The translations under genes were made by a program, and so were the position numbers. From Selaginella moellendorffii (lineage: Eukaryota > Streptophyta > Lycopodiopsida > Selaginellales > Selaginellaceae), in NCBI RefSeq assembly GCF_000143415.4, contig NW_003314266.1:1793139-1857138 (forward strand): 64,000 bases of DNA, read 5' to 3'. A model generated the notes under the pieces. That model made no database searches and had not been told where the DNA came from. It saw only the letters and a program-made list of their open reading frames with translations. Below are positions 1 through 9,699 of the stretch, in pieces (the first letter of the stretch is position 1; each line of letters begins with the position of its first letter).

Positions 1-1572
1 AAAATTTGGTGAATAGTATTGCAGCGAGTGGGAGCAAAAGCCGAGGATCGCGAGCGGACAATGCTTTTCCAGGCATTAAGCTGTAAAGATCCTGTTAAGA
101 AACCACAAATCCTATGATAACAACGTACCTTCCTTTGTAGATACACGAGCCGTAGGCTGCCAGCCATTTGCGTCAAGTTAGAAAACACAAAACTTTCTCG
201 ATAAACTTAACTCGGATCGGCAATCGTGACGGCTGCTGCTCCTGAGAAGTCGCAAGCACTGGGATCCATCCCGTTGCTCTGGAAGTAGCTGTTAAACGCA
301 TACGATGCGTGTGAAGCAACCGTGTCGGGAAGATAGCAGGACTGGCCCGGTTGAATAGCCTGGCAATCGGCATGGCCTGGTCCGCAGGCCCAGTCCAGCG
401 CAATCTGTAAGTCTGTGAAGCTGGCATTCGGATTTGCGACGCAAAAGCTCCGGTTCCGCTGAACCACAATACTGTTACCAAAATCAATGTTGTACACTTT
501 GGTCCCATCCGGCTTGAAAAGACCCCAGTTCCTGTTGGAAGTCGGGCCCTCCCTCAAGTCCTCGTTGAAAAGCTCGAAAATGTAAGTATCCGTTGTGATC
601 CCCGGCCGGAATGGAGTGCCACTCCCATTGCTCAAGTGCTTGATGAGATTCCCATTGTAGGAAGCAGCATTGTCGAGGTTGACGACGTTCACCTCGTCCG
701 CATTACCCATGGACGGCCACCCGGTCTCGCTCACAACTATAAGGATCTCCCGGTGGTTGTACGCGGCCATTGCGTAGTAGAGCGCGTCGAGCTGAGCGTC
801 GAAGAGGTTCCAGTAGTGGAGGCCCGAGTTGGAGTCCGTGAAGCCTTGGTTTGGCCGGAAGAGTGCAAAGTCGGAGGAGATGTATCTCATGTCGTTCCGG
901 TACGCGTAGTAAGGATAGACGTTGGCCATCAAGTATGATCCAGTCCGGCTGAGAAACTCGAGCAACGATTGCATCACCGCCGAGAACCTGGGATCGAAAG
1001 TGGCCGACGATGGCGGAAACGACGTCCCAAGAACACCCATGGAGAGTGGCGTCGAGACTTTCACCTGTTTGTCTATCCCGGCTTGCTGGAGAGCCGAGTA
1101 GATGTTGGTCATGGCTGCAACCAGATAGCCAGCGGCATTTGGAGCGCTCGTGATCACCTCCGAGCCAACGGCAATGGCAACGATCTTGGTGGCCGGAAGA
1201 GCTGCCGCTACGTTTCGTGTCACCCAGTCGGCAGCGTCGCCCTGGGACTGCCCGAAATCCACAACCTGTGCGTTTGTGGTGCCGATGACGAGCTCGATCT
1301 GTGTGTTTGCGAATGCCTGGAGAGTCTCGGCATCGTAGGAGAAGATCCTGACCTTGGTGATCGATTGCGCCTGGATGAGCTGCACGGCCACTTGTGGAGG
1401 AGGAAGATTATCCCCATTTCTTCCATAGCACACTCCGACAGAGCTGGCGCCTAGCAAGAAAAACGAAAGAAATAAATGAGAGCGAGCGTCGATCGATCTT
1501 ACCACAGACTGTCGCGACGATCCAACAAGCGGCAACAAGACATCCGGCAATGCGGTATGAGCGCCGGAACAT
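1..1572 (-). CDS. GPI-anchored glucan endo-1,3-beta-glucosidase (GH17 + X8), 3' end cut by window edge
   Basis: Hydrolyses beta-1,3-glucan (callose) at the cell surface or plasmodesmata. Exons read on the minus strand are 1503-1572, 212-1450, 129-156 and 80 to beyond base 1; introns are 52, 55 and 48 nt with GT-AG ends. The start at 1572 gives a signal peptide ending near VATVCG. The GH17 domain spans about residues 25-350, with the acid/base Glu in VGSEV (about 121) and the nucleophile in VSETGWPS (about 265). An X8/CBM43 domain follows (about 358-445) with all six cysteines, the last in YGSCIYKG, which exists only if the third exon is used. The last exon runs into a hydrophobic stretch (RLLLPLAAILF), as expected for a GPI signal. 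Unspliced reading would stop at 207-209, inside the X8 domain, so I reject that end. The splice model is inferred but restores the family motif exactly. Confidence 0.9.
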
Positions 1573-2609
1573 CGGATCGCGAAATCTCACCCCCGGCAGC
1601 ACGAAATCTCTCTGCCGATGCCGCTGGATCGCGCGGAGCTCCTAGCGAATGCGCCGACGATCTTCTTCTTGTCCCTAGCGCCGTGAATCAGCATGACGAT
1701 GACGCACCCGCCGCAAGAATCCGGGAAAACGCCAAGCGCGCTCCAGCTGCGGCCTACAATCCCTGCCGCGATGATGCGCTGCCCCAGAAATCTCATCCAG
1801 GTAGAAGAAAGAAACAAGGAGGAGCAACCGCATTGAAGATCAAGACCTAGGCCGGGGAAGATCGGCGCAAGGGAAGAAGAAGAAGAAGAAGCGTCGCGGG
1901 CGCCGCGATGATCGCCAAGAGGAGAGAATAGGGAAGAAGAGAAAGAAAGACCCGAGAGACCGCGTCCTCCTCCTCTTCCTCCATGGCCATTGGATTTTTT
2001 CTTCGCCTCGTTTCCTTCTTCGCCGTGCGTTTCCCCACGCAGCCTGACTGACGGACTGACGGTCAAACCGGTCAAGGGCATCGCCTCGTCTTTCCGGAAT
2101 GGAAAAGCCTACGCGATTACAGATTTTTTACAAGGTGGAGCTCGCCGCACGGTATACGAGTACCGCGGCGGTGCACTGCGCGGTACGGTTGCTGGTCGCC
2201 TAAGTCAGATGAATATGGACTCGAGAAAGCAAGGTCTGATCTTACAATATCTATAGACCATGACAAGGAGAGAGCACAAGTGCTCGCATGGATAGATCCA
2301 GAAAAGATGGACAAAACCGACCGAATGAGGGACAAAAAAACGTCCCGCTATAGAATGCTAAACTGAGATTATGGCTGGCAAGCGGCAAACTCAAAAGAAA
2401 TTAGATTTATGGCCCAAAGAGAAGAGATCGATCCATACCTCGACAAAATGCTGGTTATGGATCACACCTTGAGACCTACTGGAACATTTTGTTATACTTG
2501 TGAACATTTTTCTTAGTGGCAGCTGGAGCCGATTTCGTCAATTGGTGACACAATCAGGGAAAGCAATGCGGAAGCATTAATTTCGATTTGGCATTTTAAA
2601 TTAATTGTT
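1573..2609. other. Upstream region of the glucanase gene, no supported gene
   Basis: Contains purine-rich tracts on the plus strand (AAGAAG repeats near 1875-1895 and 1930-1950) and several overlapping low-complexity reading frames. One minus-strand frame (1847-2038) encodes an acidic run followed by a leucine-rich stretch. I see no family match and treat it as 5' leader or promoter of the glucanase. Confidence 0.4.
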
Positions 2610-2683
2610 CGCTAGAGGGAGGGGTCGAACCTCCGACCTTGCGGTTAACAGCCGCACGCTCTGACCATCTGAGCTACTCCAGC
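2610..2683 (-). tRNA. tRNA-Asn (GTT anticodon)
   Basis: Reads on the minus strand as a 74-nt cloverleaf. The acceptor stem GCTGGAG pairs with CTCTAGC (one G-T pair). The D arm contains AGCTCAGATGGTCAGAGC, the anticodon loop is CTGTTAA (anticodon GTT), the T arm is GGAGG/CCTCC with loop TTCGACC, and the discriminator is G. No intron. It is nuclear-type and appears intact; a damaged inverted copy lies at 3918-3986. Confidence 0.92.
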
Positions 2684-2958
2684 TTTACATTACTTAAGTG
2701 TAATTTTCAGCTAATAATTTCTTATTCACTTTAATCCTCAGATCAAAGAAGATCTTCAGAATATCCTCAGAATATTCCTGTAGTCCATTGCGTTGGATCA
2801 CCACATCACTCTCGATCACACCCTGTGTCAATCCACAATGCCGCCCCACAAACCATTCCCCGGTGCCAGTGATTCGACTCCCAATGGAGAGCACTCGAGC
2901 GACGAGACTGAGAAAAACTTTAGGGTTCTCAACATTAGGGCTCTTGGGATTGGAGGGA

Positions 2959-3429
2959 ATGGGAGAGGGCGATGGCGATCTGGAGGCCCTGGAGGAGGAG
3001 GTGAGAGAGATGGACGCGCGCGTCAAGAGAATGCGCAGCCAAGGCCCCGCCAGGTTTAAATCTTTGCTCCAGGACCATCTTGTCAAGCTCCGGCCCCCTC
3101 CAACGCTAGAGCCGCCGCTACACACGCCATATCTCGATGGAGTAAATGGTTAGTACATAGCTAGCTTCTCATTCCTCCTGATTGAGTGAGAGAAGAATGT
3201 CTGGAAATTCGCAGGTGATTTGTCTGCGATCCAGACCAGACGGTTGGAGGTTCTCAATTCGCTTCCCGGATTGCTGGAGCGCATCAACAAATGCACGGAT
3301 GATCTCTCCGCCACTCTCGCCAAGCTCAAGCACAAGCGATCTTACGACCTGGTTTTCGAGCTCCCGCATCCAACACTACCCGAGGAGGATGGCGATGGCA
3401 GCCTCGCCAGTCGATTCTTTCCAACTTAG
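2959..3429 (+). CDS. Small coiled-coil-like protein of unknown function
   Basis: Two exons, 2959-3148 and 3215-3429, with a 66-nt GT-AG intron, giving 134 residues. The N-terminal part is acidic and likely helical (LEALEEEVREMDARVKRM). A proline-rich link follows (RPPPTLEPP), then a second predicted helix (RRLEVLNSLPGLLERINK) and a short acidic tail. An in-frame ATG at 2884 would add 25 residues, but that stretch resembles a 5' leader (TAGGGTT elements), so I prefer 2959. I do not recognise the family. Fragments of the same gene occur inverted at about 4778-5060, which supports its being a real transcribed unit or at least a duplicated one. Confidence 0.55.
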
Positions 3430-3917
3430 CCGCCGTCTCTCTCTCCTGTACAAACAAGGAAGAACAGCACAGCGAATTCATCAACAGGGACAGTAAAAGA
3501 ACCAACAAACACAAGAAAATTACTATACTACCACCTCGTCGGCATTAATTTGCTTGTATCCTTCTGACTTGTAAGTGTTCTCTCGTTTGTAACATTCGGT
3601 TTCTGTCCGTCCATTGAATGTTTATCAATCAGCCACTGTGTTTGCTGATCACAACTTCAATCTACCTCTCAAGGTCCGGGATTGATCCAGCTTCTACTCG
3701 AAGATTTTCAGCTTCCCAGCCTGCAAATTTACGGCTCTTGGATCACAAGACTTAAGTGAAAAGAAGAAGTGCCCTTTCCAAGCGAGCGAGCAATTGGTAC
3801 CAGCAAAAACTCCGCTTCAAGAACAGCATCTCAGTCACAAGTTCCCAAAGAAAATGCCTGGCCAAGATGTCTGCTTGTCTTTCTGCTCAAGTCGAAATTA
3901 CAATTAACTATTGTAAA
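3430..3917. other. Intergenic, nothing recognised
   Basis: Likely 3' UTR of the small coiled-coil gene followed by unique sequence. No reading frame or RNA gene that I can support. Confidence 0.3.
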
Positions 3918-3986
3918 GCTTGAGTAGCTCAGACGGTCAGAGCGTTGTTAACCGCAAGGTCGGAGGTTCGACCCCTCCCTCAAGCG
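3918..3986 (+). pseudogene. tRNA-Asn pseudogene lacking the 5' side of the anticodon stem
   Basis: Same order of D arm, anticodon TGTTAA and T arm as the tRNA-Asn at 2610-2683, but on the other strand and 69 nt long. Five bases (GCGGC in the intact copy) are missing just before the anticodon, so the anticodon stem cannot form. The acceptor stem GCTTGAG/CTCAAGC is perfectly paired, including a T-A pair where the intact copy has G-T. An internal promoter may remain but a functional tRNA is unlikely. Confidence 0.85.
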
Positions 3987-4254
3987 AATAGATGAGAAGG
4001 GCTTTTGGAGATAGATGCCAGCTTGCTGCATTATCCATTCGGCTTGGAGCTCCAGGAACTTCTATCTGGCGAAGGAGAATCGGGCTAGCTGAGGAGATTT
4101 CAAGATCGTCAGAAGCGTTTTAAAACCAGTAAAACTTTTTACCTCGTACCCAAACCGGTAATGGTGCTCTTCCGGTTCCGTTGTCAGCTGACATGGCTGG
4201 TTTTCTCGAGCCGAGCGTCACAACACTTGGAACCTCCACGACTACAGCTCTCCA

Positions 4255-4264
4255 CCTTTAAAAC
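4255..4264 (+). promoter_or_regulatory. TATA-like element of the H2B gene
   Basis: CTTTAAAACG lies about 33 bp before the H2B start codon, the only AT-rich core in an otherwise GC-balanced stretch. Its closeness to the ATG would imply a very short leader. Weak evidence, position only. Confidence 0.3.
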
Positions 4265-4296
4265 GTTTCGAGCGGCCAGCGCAACGATCACTACCG

Positions 4297-4683
4297 ATGG
4301 CAGAGCTGGACTCGAGAATGAAGGCCGTGAAGAAACTCCCATCCACCGGCGGCGGATCGTCGGGGCAGCAGCAGCGCAGCTCCATGAAGAAGCTCAAGGC
4401 GCTCCAGGGCGACTCGTACAAGATCTACATCTACAAGGTACTCAAGCAAGTCCACCCGGACATCAGCATCTCGATCAAAGCCATGAACATCATGAACAGC
4501 CTGGTCCATGATATGTTCGAGCGGCTGTCCACCGAGGCCGGGCGGCTGGCTCGATACAGCAACAAGCCCACCATCCAGAGCCGCGAGGTCCAGGCCTCGG
4601 TCAGGCTCATCTTCCCTGGCGAGCTCGCAAAGCACGCAATCTCCGAGGGAACCAAGGCTGTCACCAAGTATGTGAGCTCCTGA
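4297..4683 (+). CDS. Histone H2B, divergent variant, intronless
   Basis: A 128-residue H2B. The histone-fold and C-terminal helix are clear: [63 protein letters not shown]. The C-terminal lysine in AVTKY matches the conserved monoubiquitination site. The N-terminal tail is short (about 35 residues) and unlike canonical plant H2B: it lacks the repeated acidic-lysine blocks and carries a Gly/Ser/Gln-rich segment. Core substitutions (SIKAMNIM instead of the usual SSKAMGIM) suggest a specialised variant. Absence of introns is normal for core histones. Partner is H2A in the nucleosome. A tissue- or gamete-specific role is conceivable but not shown. Confidence 0.95.
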   Translation: MAELDSRMKAVKKLPSTGGGSSGQQQRSSMKKLKALQGDSYKIYIYKVLKQVHPDISISIKAMNIMNSLVHDMFERLSTEAGRLARYSNKPTIQSREVQASVRLIFPGELAKHAISEGTKAVTKYVSS

Positions 4684-4689
4684 CCGGGA

Positions 4690-4775
4690 CGATGATGGCT
4701 TTTCAGGCATTACGCTGCGAAGATCCTGTTAGAAACCACAAAGCTTATGATAGCAACGTACCTCCCTTTGTGCAA
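4690..4775 (-). pseudogene. Copy of the 3' end of the GH17 glucanase gene
   Basis: About 86 bp closely match positions 53-140, which hold the last intron and flanking exon edges of the glucanase gene at the window start. The donor GGTACGTTG and the acceptor-side ATCTTCGCAG are still readable on the minus strand. Only the tail of the gene is present. It begins within about 10 bp of the H2B stop codon, so it probably forms part of the H2B 3' UTR on the other strand. Confidence 0.75.
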
Positions 4776-4777
4776 AA

Positions 4778-5060
4778 TTTCCAGAGATCTAGTGTTCTTT
4801 CTTTCAGGAGGAATGAGAAGCTATACTGACCATGCACTCCATCGGCGTCTCCACGAGTTCTGGCCTGGATCCAAATTTCCAGACTTCTCGTGTTCTTTCT
4901 TTCTTTCGATCAAGAGGAATGAGAAGAGCTATACTGACCGTTTACTCCATCGAAGCATTGCGTGGATCCAGCGTTGGAGGGGCCGGAGCTTGACAAAGAG
5001 CTCGCGAGGCCTCGCATTGTCTTGACGCGAGCGTCCATCTCCAGATCGTCATCGCCTCCT
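4778..5060 (-). pseudogene. Two tandem inverted fragments of the small coiled-coil gene
   Basis: Segments starting near 4778 and 4880 both contain TTTCCAGA, GTTCTTTCTTTC, AGGAATGAGAAG and a CTCCATCG block. The second continues through GCGTTGGAGGGGCCGGAGCTTGACAA. This is the reverse complement of the exon 1 end, intron and exon 2 start at about 3000-3215. They are therefore broken inverted copies of the gene at 2959-3429, tandemly duplicated. No coding potential remains. Confidence 0.7.
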
Positions 5061-5089
5061 CGCTAATGTTATCCCCCCACCCCATGAGA

Positions 5090-6376
5090 ATCCTTGTCAC
5101 TCGAGAGCCGGAGAAGATGCTGCCCTAGGGCGCCGAGATCGTCGTCTACGAGCCTTGCGTTGTGGAGAGCGGGATTCTTCGCCTAGGTACGTGCCTGTGG
5201 ATTTCCAATCCGGCAGCACTTCAAGTTTGTCACGCTGCTCGTCTTTGCAAGACGATCCAGTCCAGACGCACTAAGCAAGGATTTCTCGCAGCGGAACTTC
5301 GCCACGGCAGTGGAGCTCTATACACAAGCGTTAAAACTCTCACGCAGCGAGGAAGATCGATTCGTGGGACTCTCCAGTCGAGCGGAGTGCCTTGTGGTTC
5401 CAGTTGGGATGGGCTCACAAGGCTCTGGAGGACGCTGAGAGCGCGCTGGATCTCCGGGCTGGAAACGAGAGGAGCCTCCTCCCGAAAATTTGAGCACTAT
5501 GGAAGCTCCGGCAGTACAGTCGTGCGGAAGCTTGCCTGGAAGAGAGCCTGAAAGCCAGGATCTTCAGGGAGCAGAGCGAGTCCGGCCTTCGCGATCTTTC
5601 CAAGTTTCTCACGGGAGGCTGTAGCAAGCAAAGTCCTCCAAACGTTGCGGAGTTCGTCGGTCCCGTTCGAGTCGAGGTGACGAAGGACGGGCGTGGGAGG
5701 GGGATCTTCACGACGACGGATGTCCGTCAGGGGGATTTGCTCATCGTCTCGGTGAAGGTTCCACTCAAGCGGGACATGCGAGAGAAGATGGATCAAGGAG
5801 ACAACAACACGGAGCTCCTCGCCAGCCTTCTCCAGGTGTGCTTGGCATCCAAGAACTCTACGGCATAGCATGGCCGAGGCCGCGATGGATCAGTTGTCTA
5901 TGCGGCCTTCTCCCAGCAAGCTGGTGGACAAGGAAGCTCCGAGCATGCATCAAATGAACATGCGCAGACCAGTTGCAACAGAAGAGCTCGAGTTTGATGT
6001 GATGAGGATCCGAAACATCCTGGGCTGCTCCACGGAGTTCGTCCTCTCCGAAAACTACAGCGACGAGTTCGCGCTGCCAGCCTTCATCAATCACTGCCTG
6101 CCCAACGTGAGCATCCGCAAGTTCGGAAAGTCCATGTTCGTGTACGCTGCTCGCGACATGGAATCAGGAAGCGCGGTCGTATGGCTACGCGCTGTGGCCA
6201 CGGGTGGTGAGAAGGTCGACGACTGCCACTGCCAGAGGTGCCATCTTGAGAAGAAGCTCGAGGAGCCGCTGTGGGGGATCACTAACAAGTTTATGGAGCT
6301 TCTGGCAGACGAGAGGCTAATGATAGAGCAGTGTGGAGATTACATCCAAGTGGCCGTGGATCTGAAGAGGTGTTGA
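5090..6376 (+). pseudogene. Decayed TPR plus SET-domain protein gene
   Basis: Pieces of a SET lysine-methyltransferase-like protein occur in order but in different frames. TPR-like helices lie at about 5290-5480 (NFATAVELYTQALKLS, then GWAHKALEDAESALDLR in a shifted frame). A SET N-terminal segment is at 5677-5780 (KDGRGRGIFTTTDVRQGDLL). A SET core at 5960-6180 contains FINHCLPNVSIRKFG, and a post-SET-like CHCQRC follows near 6225. The hallmark NHSC motif lacks its serine, and a stop at 5866-5868 separates the two halves. Missing introns could explain some frame changes, but the lesions together favour a pseudogene. Domain order resembles plant TPR-SET proteins. Confidence 0.6.
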
Positions 6377-6855
6377 GCTTGCAGGAAGGTATGGATCCGA
6401 GCTTCACATCCACCTTTCTTACTTTGGATGTCGAGAAGAGGCAGAACTAGTGGACAGAGGAGGAGCTGCAATGCTTGATGAAATACTCTAGGGACTGCAT
6501 GACATTGCTCCATGTCAATGGTTTACTGAGGTTTGTTTAAAAGGAAATCTGTGCCAACATTTTAATCCTGTAAAAATAAATTAGTTTAGGGTTCTAAGTG
6601 TGTGCAAATATTGTTTAGTTTGCTTAATAATAGTGTTTTTCCTATTTCATACAGCAGTAGTGTTATTTTTATTTACTAATTCAATTTAATCAAATAGAAG
6701 TTTATAATTATAAACATGTTTATAATTTATAATTATAATATTAATCTTATTGTATATCAACCATTAGATAGTAGAATAAACTAGAATATACTAGAAAGTT
6801 TTAGGAAAGTTTATAAATTATTAAAATATTTAAAAATTATAAATACAAAACTAAT
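6377..6855. repeat. AT-rich flank, fragments of a dispersed repeat
   Basis: From about 6690 the sequence (TTTATAATTATAAACATG, CAACCATTAGATAGTAGAATA) recurs near 20165-20400 and 54495-54700. It is non-coding and looks like decayed retroelement sequence. Confidence 0.6.
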
Positions 6856-7030
6856 TGTGAGTGCTTGAAATATAAAAGGGAATACAAAAAATGTGCATAT
6901 CAATTAGCCTAAAAACCCTAGCTTATATATAGGAACAAGTGGTCCGGATTGAAACCAATCTGATAGCTACTAAAATCCCACTATGCTAATATTAGTATAC
7001 GGCATCATAACCGTACACTTGGCCCTCACA
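6856..7030 (-). repeat. 175-bp LTR (family with TGTGAG...CTCACA ends)
   Basis: On the minus strand it begins TGTGAGGGCCAAGTGTAC and ends GCACTCACA, with a TATA motif (TATATATAAGCTAGGG) in between. A purine-rich tract (GAGAGGAGGGGATGA, minus strand, 7031-7045) abuts its start, as expected for a polypurine primer of a 3' LTR. The same LTR, also exactly 175 bp, is at 20707-20881 on the plus strand. Confidence 0.85.
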
Positions 7031-8083
7031 TCATCCCCTCCTCTCAGAATAATGGAAGACCATTAGGGTTCTCTTATAGACGGGCCGGGATCTGGAGGAA
7101 CATTAGGAGGAGGTATTGGTGGATCTGTAGGTGGTATTAACTTCTCTTGATCCCTTTGTATGAAGTATTTTAACTACTGCACATGCACAATCTCTGGAGG
7201 ATCAACCTACTAGACGTCATGCCGAACCTCATAAATTTGTGGTCCAACTTGCCACAACACCCGATATGGTCCTTTCCACTGCGCAAGCAGCCCCTTAGAT
7301 AAACCACATACCGTAAGGAAAACGGACTAACACCGAATCATCCACTTTGTACTCTGCAAGTAAACGATGATGGGAGTTGTAGTGCCGTTGTTATCCCATT
7401 TGTATGCGGCCTAAGTGTTTGGCAGATTTTACTCGAACAAGCGGAAGAATGCTCGTCAAATATTGATCCCACGACCTAGCATCAGCAGTTCGTGGCAATC
7501 GCAAAGGTAAACCCAACTCCATTAATAATATTGCATCATGACCATATAAGAGTTTATATTATGAAGCACCAATAGAACTCTACACCCCTATGACATATGC
7601 ATACCAAAGAGACAGTAAATAACCATCCCAATTCGAATGCTGAAAATTCACATACTTCGCAATCATCCCTTTGAATGTCTGAACGAGCCATTCCACCAGA
7701 CCATTTGATTGTGGATGATAAACACTAATGAAAGTGTGGCGTATCCCCAACCAAGATGTCAAAACATGAAATGCCTCAGTCATAAATGCAGGACCATTAT
7801 CCGAAAGAATCCGCTTTGGACAAGAATGTTGGAATACCATTTGATTGAGGAAGAAGTATCCAATAGCAGTTGTATAGGCACTAGCAAGAGCACCAACTTC
7901 CACCCAACGAGTCAAGTAGTTAGAAGCAATAATAATATACTCATTGTCAGCATTCGATCATGGAAAAGGTCCTATAAGATTAAACGCCACCAACTCAAAT
8001 GGATGAGAAATTGCAATTGACTCTAACTGTCCTTCTGCAGCACGAGGGGGAGTATTACGAACTTGGCACCAAATGTAGCTATG

Positions 8084-9287
8084 TGTAAGCCACAAATTTT
8101 TCCTTTCCAATTTGCCAGCTTACCTCGTCTATCTGACCAACACTGCCTTGGCTTGTGCTAAGTTCCCTTGCCAAATTTCTCACCTATTATACCAACTCCT
8201 ACTTGGTCCTACTTAGTTTCAGCTACTTACTGCACGAGCAATGGAGTGTTAGCCATCCATCTACGGATTCCCAAATCTCTCCCAATCCCCCTCCCCGGGT
8301 TAGACTGGACTTAAGGTTCGGTTACACTCCCCGCAGGCACAAACAACCAAGCACACCAAGCCTCTAGGTTCCTAACACCCCTTAGTACAACAAGACTTGA
8401 TCATGGGACCCTCTAAATCCTAAGCCTTGGGTGCAGCACTTGTTTCGGGATGTCGGGGCGAAACACCGTGGCCTAACGGCCCGGTATAGGTACCTCTACC
8501 CCCCCCACTTCCATCCCGAAGGGAAGGCCCAAGCCCCTAAGAAGGGCGAGGACCAATGAGCCGCAAGGTACTCAAGTGGGGCACCACTCCACATGAGCCG
8601 GGAGCACTGCAGTCAGTTTCCCTTTCGGGAGTGGGAGCTGCTCTTGAACACTTCTCTGGGTGGCCCCTCCGGCACCACCCAAGCCCATGCTCACTCCCAC
8701 CCAAGGCCCCTCGGCCCCAGTCTCAACCTCAAGCTAGTTTGGAAGCACCACTGGAGAGTTCCTTCAAGATTGGTTCCTGGACCTCATTATCCCTACTATA
8801 CTTTTGGAACCCTCTGCAGCCCCCCCCCCCCCCCCCCCTGGGAGACGCACGCTTTGGGCTTTCACCCCTTGACCCGTATTAGTACTCGGACTTAGTCTTT
8901 GGCTCAATCTCGGACTCGATCTCAGATCCGACTTCGGATTTGGTTTCGGACTCAATCTCGGACTCGATCTCGGATCCGACTTCGGATTCGGTTTCGGACT
9001 CAATCTCAGACTCGATCTCAAACCCGATCTCAGACCCAACCTCGGACTCGACCTCAGACTCGGTCTCGGACCTGATTTCGGATCTCGGACTCCGTCTTGA
9101 GCTCGGTCTCGAACTTGGTCTCCGAGTCGGTCTCGGACTCGATTCCGGACTCTATCTCGAACTCGGTCTTAGAGTCGGTCTTGGACTCGATATTAGACTT
9201 GGTCCCATCTGATGAACTTTTTATCATTTTGGTCAAGCTTTCGGGGCTCCTTTAGCCTATGACACCTCGGCGAGTTGGTTCCTTACA
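8084..9287 (-). mobile_element. Solo LTR (1204 bp) with 5-bp target duplication CTATG
   Basis: Ends are TGTAAGCCACAAATTTTTCC and GAGTTGGTTCCTTACA. CTATG occurs immediately outside at 8079-8083 and 9288-9292, and removing the insert joins the integrase frame. The first roughly 700 bp match the reverse complement of 30490-31195, and the last roughly 45 bp match the reverse complement of 26402-26446, i.e. the two ends of the element there. Strand is assigned from that element. It contains a 19-base C run (8820-8838) and a minisatellite (8881-9215). Confidence 0.85.
8881..9215. repeat. Degenerate hexamer/dodecamer minisatellite
   Basis: About 28 dodecamer-like units built on TCGGAC/TCGATC (for example GACTCGATCTCGGATCCGAC), imperfect but in constant 6-nt register. 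It can be translated as Ser-Asp repeats, but no start context or conservation supports a protein. It replaces the interior that separates the conserved ends in the related element at 26.4-31.2 kb. Confidence 0.8.
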
Positions 9288-9699
9288 CTATGCACATACT
9301 GGATAATATCATGTCGCATCTCCAGCCAATAGAAAGACTTGCGCAACTTCTCAGTTACACAACAATGTCCCATATGCCCACCGAGAACAGAAGAATCATG
9401 GTAGGCATGAAGAAACTACGGAATAAAGACAGAAGACACCACCAACCGTAAATGATCATCAAGATCTGTCCCCACAAAATAAATAAAGCCATCTTCAAAG
9501 CGATATTGAGAATGTAAATGCCGGAAAGGCAAGTCATCAACAAGTGATGCAAGATTCTCAAACCCATCTTAAAGCCTTTAAATCCATGGCTCAATCTTTT
9601 GAGCCTTGCGAACCTCATCAAGAGAAGGTAGATCTTGCTCTGTGCCTTGTGGACATTGAACATCAAGTACAGCAACTGCTGACGGCACAGAATCCTCGT

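Larger units (their letters stand above)
7580..9490 (-). pseudogene. Integrase of the minus-strand Ty3 element, split by a solo LTR
   Basis: The zinc-binding part lies at about 9293-9490 (YHDSSVLGGHMGH, then DIIQYVHSY) and continues after the insertion at 8078 (IWCQVRN). The core reads LVAFNLIGPF, then RWVEVGALASAYT, SDNGPAFMTEAF and HPQSNGLVEW. Several in-frame stops. Strand transfer function is lost. Confidence 0.8.

Noticed and set aside
207-1550. Unspliced glucanase reading frame with stop at 207
   Set aside because: Its N-terminus starts at a TTG inside an exon and its end truncates the X8 domain. The spliced model restores both a signal peptide and the sixth cysteine.
1587-2081. 164-codon minus-strand frame upstream of the glucanase
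   Set aside because: Low-complexity Gly/Arg/Ser-rich sequence, no family, overlaps purine-rich leader DNA.
2694-3125. Minus-strand frame opposite the coiled-coil gene
   Set aside because: Shadow of the plus-strand exon; composition mirrors it and no homology is seen.
8940-9212. Ser-Asp repeat protein
   Set aside because: Pure translation of the minisatellite; open in several frames, no start context.
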